Assembly (NCBI GenBank): GCA_016782825.1
Contig: JADHXT010000030.1
Span: 1-16,102, forward strand
DNA: 16,102 nt
Direction of reading: 5' to 3'
Source: Candidatus Brocadiia bacterium
GTDB lineage: Bacteria > Planctomycetota > PUPC01 > DSUN01
The position numbers and the translations under genes are program-made. Below the pieces are notes generated by a model. It had not been told where the DNA came from. It saw only the letters and a list, made by a program, of their open reading frames with translations, and did no database searches. Below are positions 8,880 to 14,844 of the stretch, in pieces (within the stretch, counting starts at the first letter, position 1; the number at the start of each line of letters is the position of its first letter).

Positions 8880-11800
8880 TCACTGGCCTTCCACAGGGGC
8901 CGCCAGGCACGCCAGTTGGCCGTTCTCCAGCGAGACATATAGCCTGCCCGCCGACGCGGCCATGCCGTCGAACACCGGCGCCGCGTCCAGCCCACACTTC
9001 GCCAGCACGGAGCCGTCCGCAGCCGAGATGGCCAGGAGCTGTGCCGTGGGCGCGCCGCGTGTGGCCTCGGGCCAGTAGCCGCTGTCCACGGGTGGGCCTG
9101 CGACGAAGAGCGTGGTGCCGGCCAGCAGCATCGCCCGCACGTGGATGGGCAGGCGCTTGGTCCACTGCTTCTTCCCGTCGTTGCGGTGCAGGGCGAAGAG
9201 GTGGTAGGGGCCGTCCTGCAGGTGGTTCGACCAGTGGAGCTTCGTGCGTCCGTAGCCGTAGATGGTCGACTTGTCGAGCACGCACAGCCTGCCGGAGATG
9301 AGATTCCTGTCGCGCCCGCTACAGCCGGTGGCGATGGAGCAGCGGGTGCCGAAGACCCAGTAGGAGCGGTGGGGCCACGTGTCGTCCAGGAAGCCGGTGA
9401 GCGCGAACAAGTGGCGGTTGCCTTTGGCCTGCCTGGCTCCGCGATGGTCGAACACGCTGTCGCGGAGGTACACGTGCTGGTCGTCGCAGGAGAGGATGTC
9501 GGTGCGTTCGCCGGGCATGTTGCAGGGGCCGAAGTGCGCGGGCTGCCGGCCGGTCTTCGGGTCGGGGCTGTAGAGCTGAGTCGTTGAGAGAATCTTGCCC
9601 GTGGCGGTCGCGACGCGGCAGAGGGCGATGCCGCCATCGAGATAGGACGAGCGGCCGGCCGTGCAGGTGGCCACGCCCTGGCGCACCAGCACGCTGCCGT
9701 GGAGCGGCGAGGCGGATTCGAGCTGGCCGCAGGTCATGATGCGCCGGTCGCGCCGAGCCAGGCGCAGGCGCCAGGCCAGCGCCCCGTCCGAGAGCCGCAC
9801 GCTGTACGCGTGGCCATCGCGGCAGCCGAAGAGCGCGCGGCCCTGGTGGAGGGTCGGTGGCGAGTCCACGCGGGCGCCGGCGGTGAAGTGCCACAGGGTC
9901 TTGCCCGTGGCGGCGTCCATCGCGCGCACGCTGTGGTCGTCCACCGCCGCGACACACACCGTGCCGTCGGCCACCGTGGGGCTGGTGAGGCGGCCGCCCA
10001 TGTCCACCTGCCAGCGGCGCTGGAGGACGGCGGGCACGTTGGCCGCCGTGGAGCCACTGCGCTGGGCGTCGTGGCGGTACGTGGGCCAGTCGTCGGCGTT
10101 GTTGGGCGAAGGTGGGGTGCTGGCGCCGAAGGCCGGGCCGCGTGTCAGCGGTTCGGGCTCCGGCGTGTCGGCGTCGGCCGTGGCGATGGCGGGTGCCAGG
10201 GCGTTGAAGCCGGCGAGCTTGGCGGCCATGTAGCATCCGCAGGAATGCGGCGGGGCATACAGCAGGCCGTTGGCGGGCATCACGCCATACCGGCACACGC
10301 CGCGCACCCAACTGTTCCAGAGCACGTCGCCGGTCTTGAGGTCGATGAACTCGACGCCACGGCGGCCGCCGAGGATGTAGCGGTCGGTGGCCTTGTTGCT
10401 CCAACAGCGGTGGTGGTGGCCGGGATTCTCCGGCTCCACGTGCCGCAGCATCTTGCCTGTGGTCAGGGCGCGCTCGGTGGCGAAGTAGGGTCCCCAGGCC
10501 GGGCCCCGCTTGCCCGTCTTGCGTCCCTGGTAGGGCTTGAAGCCGCCAAGCCACACGGACTTGCCGATGAGGAACACGTCGCGTACCTGGCACAGCGTTG
10601 CGGGCTGCGTCCAGAGGGCCTTGCCGGTCTCGGTGGAGAGCGCGGTCACGGCGTCGCCGCCGACGCATACGGCGTGGGTGGGGCTCGCCACGCGGAGCGG
10701 CGTGGTGCGTTTCTGCCACAGTGGCCGCCCGGTCTTCAGATCAAGGCATACGACCGCACCCGCTTTGTAGTACAGCACGCGGTCGCCGCAGGCGCACAGG
10801 CTGCTGACGCGCAGGCCGGCGATGTCGGGCCCTGTCTTCTTCCAGCGCGGCTGGCCTGTTGCGGCGTCGAGGGCCACGAGCGTCCGCTCGGTGCTGCCTT
10901 CCAGACGGCGGAACTGGTGGACGAGCGGATCGGCGGAGTCGCGGTCGTGCAGCGGGGAGCGGCGCTGGCTCGTCAACTGCGTCATCTTGGCGAACTCGTC
11001 GGTGCGCTTCTTCGTGACGCGTCGGATGACGGCGAGCAGCGTGCCGTCGTGACACACCATCTCCTCGGCACCGTCGGTGTCGGCATAGGTCTGGAGTGTC
11101 TTGCCCGTGGCCGCGTCGAGGACGCTGACCGGTGCGTGGAAACCCAAGGTGACGTACACGCGGTCGTTGATGGCCACGAGCCTGCGCTGGAGCTCGTTGG
11201 GCGACTGGCACCAGTTCACGATGTGGGGGAACCACGTGGGGGTGGGGCGCTGCCAGAGCCGCAGGCCGTTGTAGGCGTCGCGGGCGACGAGCTGCCACCG
11301 CGGCGTGCGGAGGACGGAGGCGATGGGGGCCTGGTCGGCGATGTAGAAGATGCGCCCGCCGGTGGAGACGAGGGCGTGGATACCGGGGGTGTGCTCGTGG
11401 CTCCGCGTGTGGCGTGGTTCGGCGATCCACTGGGCATGGCGCGGCGGCCCGACCACCGTGTCGTGGGCCACGGGGTTGCCGCTGGCGTCGTGGAGGTAGT
11501 GCGTCCACTCGTCCACATTGGTGGGGCGGGGCTTCACGGTCTTGCGCCACTGCCCGTTCTGCTTCGTATAGAGCGTACCGCCGGGGGCCAGCACGCGCAT
11601 CGCCTCGTGCAGGGGCAGGCCGCCCAGGCTCTCGGCCACCAGCAGGTTGGCCAGGTTGTCGGCGTGGGGCAGGCGCTTGCCGTCGAAGCGCTCGATGGAC
11701 ACGGGGCCGTACGTTTGCCGAGCGTGGACGTAAGCCCGCGCTCGGGCCACGTTGGCGGCTTCGGTGTCGAGGCCGTGTACCACGTGGCGTTCGCTCCTGC

Positions 11801-12011
11801 GCAGTGCGGCGGTCAACGTGCCGTCGCCGCAGCCGAGGTGGATGATCAGCCCGACGCGCAGGGAAGTGGCATCCAGGATTTGGGTGGCCAGGCCTTCGGC
11901 GGCGGGGGGTGTGGCCGCGGCGGCGTCGAGCGTGGCCGCGGCACAGGCCAGCAGGAACATCGTGAGCGCGGCGGCACGGGGGGGATTGCCGGTGGGCGTG
12001 CGGTCAGCCAT
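8880..12011 (-). CDS. Secreted SAM-methyltransferase-like domain fused to two PQQ-type beta-propeller regions
   Basis: A 1043-residue protein. Residues 1-33 look like a signal peptide (hydrophobic TMFLLACAAATLDAAAA). Residues ~37-150 resemble a class I SAM-dependent methyltransferase: motif I HLGCGDG (58-64), an acidic GLDTE strand end (80-84), and LAPGG (141-145). A first PQQ/BamB-like propeller region follows (~185-560: VSVLDAATGKTLQTY, VALDAATGQPRWKK, CLDLKTGRPLWQKR), then a second from ~636 (DDWPTYRHDAQRSG, RAMDAATGKTLWHF) to the end. Such propellers usually act as binding scaffolds; the repeats do not show a quinoprotein dehydrogenase active site. The ATG at 12011 has GGAG eight nt upstream and lies 42 nt after the RegB-like kinase stop, so the two are likely co-transcribed. 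A SAM-binding fold outside the cytoplasm is odd, since SAM is not known there; the domain may be a degenerate structural module. Activity is unknown. Confidence 0.88.
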   Translation of the reverse strand: MADRTPTGNPPRAAALTMFLLACAAATLDAAAATPPAAEGLATQILDATSLRVGLIIHLGCGDGTLTAALRRSERHVVHGLDTEAANVARARAYVHARQTYGPVSIERFDGKRLPHADNLANLLVAESLGGLPLHEAMRVLAPGGTLYTKQNGQWRKTVKPRPTNVDEWTHYLHDASGNPVAHDTVVGPPRHAQWIAEPRHTRSHEHTPGIHALVSTGGRIFYIADQAPIASVLRTPRWQLVARDAYNGLRLWQRPTPTWFPHIVNWCQSPNELQRRLVAINDRVYVTLGFHAPVSVLDAATGKTLQTYADTDGAEEMVCHDGTLLAVIRRVTKKRTDEFAKMTQLTSQRRSPLHDRDSADPLVHQFRRLEGSTERTLVALDAATGQPRWKKTGPDIAGLRVSSLCACGDRVLYYKAGAVVCLDLKTGRPLWQKRTTPLRVASPTHAVCVGGDAVTALSTETGKALWTQPATLCQVRDVFLIGKSVWLGGFKPYQGRKTGKRGPAWGPYFATERALTTGKMLRHVEPENPGHHHRCWSNKATDRYILGGRRGVEFIDLKTGDVLWNSWVRGVCRYGVMPANGLLYAPPHSCGCYMAAKLAGFNALAPAIATADADTPEPEPLTRGPAFGASTPPSPNNADDWPTYRHDAQRSGSTAANVPAVLQRRWQVDMGGRLTSPTVADGTVCVAAVDDHSVRAMDAATGKTLWHFTAGARVDSPPTLHQGRALFGCRDGHAYSVRLSDGALAWRLRLARRDRRIMTCGQLESASPLHGSVLVRQGVATCTAGRSSYLDGGIALCRVATATGKILSTTQLYSPDPKTGRQPAHFGPCNMPGERTDILSCDDQHVYLRDSVFDHRGARQAKGNRHLFALTGFLDDTWPHRSYWVFGTRCSIATGCSGRDRNLISGRLCVLDKSTIYGYGRTKLHWSNHLQDGPYHLFALHRNDGKKQWTKRLPIHVRAMLLAGTTLFVAGPPVDSGYWPEATRGAPTAQLLAISAADGSVLAKCGLDAAPVFDGMAASAGRLYVSLENGQLACLAAPVEGQ

Positions 12012-12053
12012 GCGCGGTTCTCCTGCCTTCGCGGCGTGGTGTGGGCGAGTGGT

Positions 12054-13466
12054 TCAGGTCGTGCCGTCCTGCCGTGGCTTGCGCGGGGTGGCGGCACGGG
12101 GGAGCGTGAGGGTGAAGCAGGTGCCCTTTCCCACCTCGCTCTCGCAGCCCACGCTTCCTCCCATGGCCTCTGCGATCTCCTTGATGATGGACAGCCCGAG
12201 CCCCGTGCCCTCCTGCGCGAACTCCCGGGCGTTGCTGGCGCGGAAGAACTCCTCGAAGAGGTGCGCCTGATCTTCGGGGGGGATGCCGATGCCTGTGTCG
12301 GCCACCTCGCATACCATCGCCGAGCCGTCCACACGGGTCGTGACCGTCACCCGGCCACCGGTGGGCGTATACTTCACGGCGTTGGACACGAGGTTGGTGA
12401 AGACATCGCGCAGGCGGTCGGGGACGGCCAGCACGGTGGCGCCGCTGGCGTGGAGGTGTGTGTGGATGGCCACGCCGTTCTCTTCGGCTTGGGGCCGGAA
12501 CAGCGCGACGACGCGATCGAGCATGTCATCGGGGGCCACAAGCTCCTGCTCGGCTGCCTCGACGCGCGTGCTGCGCAGGCGTGAGAGCGCCAGCAGGTCG
12601 CCCAGCAACTTGAGGAGCTGCTCGGTGCGCGCGCTCGCGCGATGGATCAGTTCCTGCCGCTTCTCGGCGCTCAGTTCATACTCGCCGAGAGAGACGGACA
12701 GCAGCGACCGCACGGCGGAGAGCGGCGCGCGCAGTTGGTGCGCGGCCAGGCGCATGAACCGCGACTTGCGGGCCTCCAGCTCGGCAAGCTGCGCCGACGT
12801 CTTCACCAGCTCGGCGTGGCGCTCCCGCAATCGCTTGGCGAGCGACGCGGTGAAGAACGCACTCGTCACCAGCGTGACCCCCAGCACACCCAGGTGGCCG
12901 AGTATCCATTTCCAATTGCGGTACTGCTCCGTCAGCATGTACTCCGGCAGGTGGTAGTGGGGCAGAATGCCCTCGTACTCGAAGAGCGCCAGCCCCGCGA
13001 ACAGCGTCACGGCCAGCAGCGCCTGGAAGTAGCTCTGGCCCCGCGGCAGCATGATGCTCGCGATGATGACGTGGAAGACGTAGAACGTGCTGAACGGGTT
13101 CTCCACCCCGCCCGAGAAGTGGAGCAGCGCCGTGATGCACACCAGGTCCGCCGCAATCTGGAGATTGGCGAACTTCTCGCCCACACGGTAGGTGATCTCC
13201 TTTTCGGCACGCCCCTCCAGGTCCTCCAGGTACCAGTAGAACAGCAGGTTGTAGATGACCAGCACGGCGCCCAGGGCGGTGAGGGGGCCCATGGGCAGGT
13301 GGATGCCCACGGCCCACCGGGTGATGGCCAGGATGAGAAAGAGCACCACCACCGCCAGCCAGCGCAGGCGTACGAACCACCGGTTGAGCACCATGAGCCC
13401 CTCGACGGGGTCGTGGAAGCTCTCGAGGGCCGGGATGCGGAGGCGCTCGATCAGGCGGCGAGGCAC
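12054..13466 (-). CDS. RegB/PrrB-like membrane sensor histidine kinase
   Basis: A 470-residue kinase starting at GTG 13466 with GGAG nine nt upstream. About six membrane segments lie between residues 30 and 210. The loop G119-G-V-E-N-P-F125 matches the GGxxNPF heptapeptide of RegB/PrrB/ActS kinases, where it is linked to quinone-pool sensing. A coiled linker (~211-236) leads to the HisKA domain with phospho-acceptor H243 (AAHQLRAPL) and a HATPase domain: N box NLVSNAVKYTP (358-368), DTGIGIP (390-396) and GTGLGLS (420-426). All catalytic boxes are present. The dimerisation region has no cysteine, so the redox cysteine described for RegB seems absent. No response regulator gene is adjacent; only a degraded NarL-type HTH lies upstream on the other strand. 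The methyltransferase/propeller gene follows 42 nt downstream. The input is inferred to be membrane redox state; the target is unknown. Confidence 0.93.
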   Translation of the reverse strand: MPRRLIERLRIPALESFHDPVEGLMVLNRWFVRLRWLAVVVLFLILAITRWAVGIHLPMGPLTALGAVLVIYNLLFYWYLEDLEGRAEKEITYRVGEKFANLQIAADLVCITALLHFSGGVENPFSTFYVFHVIIASIMLPRGQSYFQALLAVTLFAGLALFEYEGILPHYHLPEYMLTEQYRNWKWILGHLGVLGVTLVTSAFFTASLAKRLRERHAELVKTSAQLAELEARKSRFMRLAAHQLRAPLSAVRSLLSVSLGEYELSAEKRQELIHRASARTEQLLKLLGDLLALSRLRSTRVEAAEQELVAPDDMLDRVVALFRPQAEENGVAIHTHLHASGATVLAVPDRLRDVFTNLVSNAVKYTPTGGRVTVTTRVDGSAMVCEVADTGIGIPPEDQAHLFEEFFRASNAREFAQEGTGLGLSIIKEIAEAMGGSVGCESEVGKGTCFTLTLPRAATPRKPRQDGTT

Positions 13467-13467
13467 G

Positions 13468-13512
13468 GAGGAGATCTCCTCGATCGAGGGGAGAGCGCGG
13501 GAGGAGCGCTCT
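13468..13512 (-). promoter_or_regulatory. Structured 5' leader of the sensor kinase overlapping its ribosome binding site
   Basis: Three inverted repeats lie in 45 nt just upstream of the kinase GTG. A hairpin pairs AGAGCGC with GCGCTCT (13492-13498/13506-13512). CCTCGATCGAGG (13478-13489) is palindromic. GAGGAGATCTCCTC (13468-13481) is palindromic and contains the ribosome binding site. On the transcribed strand the hairpin loop reads TCCTCCC, itself complementary to the GAGGAG ribosome binding site, so alternative pairings could hide or expose it. The region could also be a protein operator. Confidence 0.5.
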
Positions 13513-13527
13513 TATCTGCCGCTTCTG

Positions 13528-13556
13528 ATGATAGTCGCGGCGCCGGCTTCTGTCAA
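13528..13556 (-). promoter_or_regulatory. Strong sigma70-type promoter for the kinase/propeller unit
   Basis: On the minus strand a perfect TTGACA (13556-13551), a 17-nt spacer and TATCAT (13533-13528, five of six) lie 62-90 nt upstream of the kinase GTG. This predicts a start near 13521 and a leader of about 55 nt that contains the inverted repeats described separately. It is the best promoter match I found in the window. Confidence 0.7.
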
Positions 13557-13592
13557 GGGTCTGCTGGCTGCCATCCCCGCCGCAAGAACACC

Positions 13593-13628
13593 AACACCAA
13601 GACACCAAGGCGCAAAGACACGAAGAAG
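13593..13628. repeat. 9-nt period tandem repeat (AACACCAAG-like)
   Basis: Four degenerate 9-nt units on the plus strand, running from AACACCAAG to ACGAAGAAG, purine/C-rich and noncoding, just upstream of the kinase promoter. The style matches the dispersed 'CACCAAGACACCAAG' intergenic repeats of many environmental genomes. The last units resemble the ACGCGAAAG tract at 8806-8832. Confidence 0.65.
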
Positions 13629-13659
13629 AGAAAAGCGGGTCGAGGGTTTCAGACTCCGT

Positions 13660-13690
13660 GCTGAACGCTGAGAGCTGACGGCTGACAGCT
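13660..13690. repeat. 7-nt period tandem repeat (GCTGANN)
   Basis: Four consecutive 7-nt units of consensus GCTGANN, followed by GCT, on the plus strand. The first five bases are invariant and the last two vary. Noncoding, 31 nt after the preceding 9-nt repeat. Function unknown. Confidence 0.65.
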
Positions 13691-13738
13691 ACTACCTGGC
13701 GGCCCCAGCCATGCGTCAGCCACCCTCTCTCCATCCTG

Positions 13739-13768
13739 ATCTGTGTTCATCCGTGTTCATCTGTGGTT
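13739..13768. repeat. 10-nt period tandem repeat (ATCYGTGTTC)
   Basis: Three 10-nt units of consensus ATCYGTGTTC (the last ends GGTT). This is the antisense of the CACGGATGAA-type dispersed intergenic repeat familiar from PVC, Geobacter and Chloroflexi genomes. A related TCTGTGGT string recurs at 13791-13798. Noncoding, 78 nt left of the tRNA fragment. Confidence 0.7.
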
Positions 13769-13822
13769 CCCTCCTCCTGCTCCATCTTGGTCTGTGGTAG
13801 GAGTGCCATCGCCGTGGATTGA

Positions 13823-14146
13823 ATGGGGGGGGAATCACTACCGATTGGTGGGCGATACTGGACTCGAACCAGTGACCTCTACAATGTGAGTGTGTCAGAC
13901 GCAGGTCCTAAGTCGAAAGCCAGTCAGCCACTTACGTTGGCGACCCCGAGTGCTTGCACCAGTTCTTGCACCGCTCGGCCCGACCCCCTTGCCTCGCGGC
14001 TGTCTCCGGAACTTACCCACCTGATCCACGCTTGGGATGGTCTACCTACCGGAATCCGGGCCCGCATCATGGGCATCATAGAGGGCGCAGCCATTGCAGC
14101 CGGCGGGGTTGGTGAGGGTCACGAGCCGCTTTGCTGTCGTACGTGA
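13823..14146 (+). pseudogene. C-terminal remnant of a tyrosine recombinase, read through the tRNA antisense strand
   Basis: A 107-codon open frame begins just left of the tRNA fragment and reads its antisense as GRYWTRTSDLYNV, the familiar readthrough signature of integrase genes whose attP lies inside their 3' end. It continues in frame to LSPELTHLIHAWDGLPTGIR (60-79) and ARIMGIIEGA, a W..LP..IRA.IM..I tail that I recall from the C-termini of planctomycete phage-type integrases. No catalytic core (R...HxxR...Y) is present. The likely reading is that the original integrase 3' end was left at this junction after the element recombined. The ATG at 13823 directly follows an in-frame TGA and has no convincing ribosome binding site, so expression is doubtful. 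Confidence 0.5.
13846..13890 (-). pseudogene. 3' half of tRNA-Val(CAC), probable att site of an integrated element
   Basis: Read on the minus strand, 13890-13846 gives anticodon loop CTCACAT (anticodon CAC, Val), 3' anticodon stem TGTAG, variable loop AGGTC, a perfect T arm (ACTGG/CCAGT with loop TTCGAGT), acceptor strand ATCGCCC, discriminator A and encoded CCA. The 5' half is missing: the bases before the loop are ACACA, not CTACA, and no D arm or GGGCGAT follows in the next few hundred bases. Loss exactly at the anticodon loop is what integrases using anticodon-loop crossover leave at the distal end of an integrated element. Acceptor strand and discriminator match bacterial valine tRNAs. 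Confidence 0.8.
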
Positions 14147-14208
14147 CCCGCCAGTTGTAGCAGACGGACCTCTGCACGTTCCTGCTGAAGCGGCAGAACC
14201 GGCGGGTT
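14124..14208 (+). pseudogene. Fragment of a DDE (rve/integrase-core) transposase
   Basis: In the frame of 14152 the sequence reads RQL, then TAG, then QTDLCTFLLKRQNRRVRALN before a TGA at 14221. This matches the first-Asp segment of integrase-core transposases (QLWQTDLFTFLLKRQNRRVYL), with the Trp codon changed from TGG to TAG. The catalytic Asp would be GAC at 14167-14169. Upstream, SRFAVVRDP in another frame resembles the usual RFERARP just before the motif, so a frameshift near 14145 is likely. Only about 28 codons remain; neither end of the element is recognisable. Confidence 0.5.
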
Positions 14209-14218
14209 CGTGCCCTGA

Positions 14219-14447
14219 ACTGACCACGAAGCGGACCGGGCGGGGCAGTCGGCGGACCCTCCCCATAGCAGGCTGATCGATCGGGAGTTCGAGGTGCTGT
14301 GCAGGATGGGTGAAGGGAAGGCCGTGGGCCAGATCGCGAAGGAACGGCACTTGAGCCCGAAGACGATCGCGAGTCCTCGATAGGATGGCGATGAAGTCGA
14401 ACGCGGAGATGATCCATTACGCGATCACGCACGGGCTTGTGGACTGA
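14219..14447 (+). pseudogene. Frameshifted C-terminal HTH domain of a NarL/LuxR-family response regulator
   Basis: From 14219 the frame reads PPHSRLIDREFEVLCRMGEG, then KAVGQIAKERHLSPKTI, the start of a GerE-type helix-turn-helix, and stops at TAG 14381. Shifted by one base from 14370 it resumes as RVLDRMAMKSNAEMIHYAIT, then HGLVD and TGA at 14445, the normal end of such domains. The residues expected between (about STYRA in relatives) are gone; a loss of about 14 nt would explain both the gap and the shift. No receiver domain lies upstream, since the preceding sequence is transposase and integrase debris. The product cannot form a complete HTH, so this is a dead gene. Confidence 0.8.
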
Positions 14448-14471
14448 GCTCGGCCCCACGCGCGTTTCGTA

Positions 14472-14551
14472 TAGGACAGAGACTAGTAAATAGGTGGCCC
14501 TAGTCCTACGAGCGAATCGTACTGCGTCTGATTGACGCCGGACCGTACGAT
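14472..14551. other. Cluster of inverted repeats right of the NarL remnant
   Basis: TAGGAC (14472-14477) pairs with GTCCTA (14503-14508), overlapping a second option, GACTAG (14481-14486) with CTAGTC (14500-14505). Further on, ATCGTAC (14517-14523) pairs with GTACGAT (14545-14551) and overlaps the predicted promoter spacer. They could be the end of a vanished mobile element or regulator sites for the exporter promoter; none has a T-tract. Confidence 0.4.
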
Positions 14552-14560
14552 CATTAGAGT
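14532..14560 (+). promoter_or_regulatory. Candidate sigma70 promoter for the polysaccharide-export gene
   Basis: TTGACG (14532-14537, five of six), a 17-nt spacer and TAGAGT (14555-14560, four of six) point toward the exporter gene. Transcription would start near 14567 and leave a leader of about 280 nt, beginning with the hairpin at 14574-14612. No better candidate was seen closer to the gene. Confidence 0.45.
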
Positions 14561-14573
14561 GTTGTGACACAGC

Positions 14574-14612
14574 ATGGCCCTGCTCGGAAGAGGGAGAAAG
14601 GGAGCAGGCCAT
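14574..14612 (+). promoter_or_regulatory. Leader hairpin upstream of the export gene
   Basis: ATGGCCCTGCTC (14574-14585) pairs with GAGCAGGCCAT (14602-14612) as 11 pairs with one bulged C, around a purine-rich 16-nt loop. It would form at the very start of the predicted transcript. No T-tract follows, so it is not a standard attenuator; it may be a protein site or a 5'-stabilising stem. Confidence 0.4.
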
Positions 14613-14748
14613 CTCTGGGGGCAAGAGGAGGGGCGGTCGGCCTCTATCTCCAGACAATGTTTGTGGCCTCATCCCTGGAGGGGAATGCTGTGTGGCCTGC
14701 GCCCGGAAGGTGGCTTGAGACGAGGAGGATCGAGAACAGCAAGCCGTG

Positions 14749-14844
14749 ATGCGGGTGGGACGGTTCTTGAAGGGCATCAACCGAAAGGACGACAGATCGC
14801 GCCCTCCTCAGGGTGGAGGTGCGGTCAACTACGGAGGAGATTGA
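14749..14844 (+). CDS. Possible 31-residue leader ORF abutting the export gene
   Basis: ATG 14749 to TGA 14842-14844 encodes a basic, Gly/Pro-containing 31-residue peptide (starts MRVGRFLKGINRKDDR). Its stop is immediately followed by the proposed GTG start of the export gene, and that gene's ribosome binding site (14833-14839) lies inside its last codons, so translational coupling is possible. Its own ribosome binding site is poor: GAGGAGG at 14722-14728 is 20 nt away. I recognise no family; it may be chance. Confidence 0.25.
   Translation: MRVGRFLKGINRKDDRSRPPQGGGAVNYGGD

Larger units (their letters stand above)
13467..14844. other. 1.4-kb gene-poor interval with repeats, an integration scar and a long leader
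   Basis: No intact conserved gene lies here. From left to right it holds the kinase leader and promoter, three families of short tandem repeats (13593-13768), the 3' half of a tRNA-Val gene, fragments of an integrase, a transposase and a NarL-type regulator (13846-14447), inverted repeats, and the promoter and leader of the exporter gene. In 14613-14748 I see nothing recognisable. The longer frames crossing this interval have no family resemblance beyond the pieces listed separately. Confidence 0.8.

Noticed and set aside
8880..12011. PQQ-dependent alcohol dehydrogenase
   Set aside because: The ATGK-type repeats are the generic BamB-like propeller kind, and no quinoprotein active-site or haem motif is present.
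9699..12584. 961-codon plus-strand frame antisense to the propeller and kinase genes
   Set aside because: It spans two recognised genes on the opposite strand and shows no motif; it is open because of high GC.
8763..13768. CRISPR arrays in the repeat tracts
   Set aside because: Units are 7-10 nt, directly adjacent and degenerate, with no unique spacers and no cas genes in the window.
13846..13930. Complete tRNA gene
   Set aside because: The 3' half is perfect, but the 5' anticodon stem, D arm and the GGGCGAT acceptor strand are absent, so it is a fragment.
14613..14748. Cyclic-di-GMP or other known riboswitch in the exporter leader
   Set aside because: I looked for the conserved core strings expected before an exopolysaccharide gene and found none convincing.
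14076..14780. 234-codon minus-strand frame across the gene-poor interval
   Set aside because: It runs antisense through transposase and NarL fragments that are recognisable on the plus strand, and resembles nothing itself.
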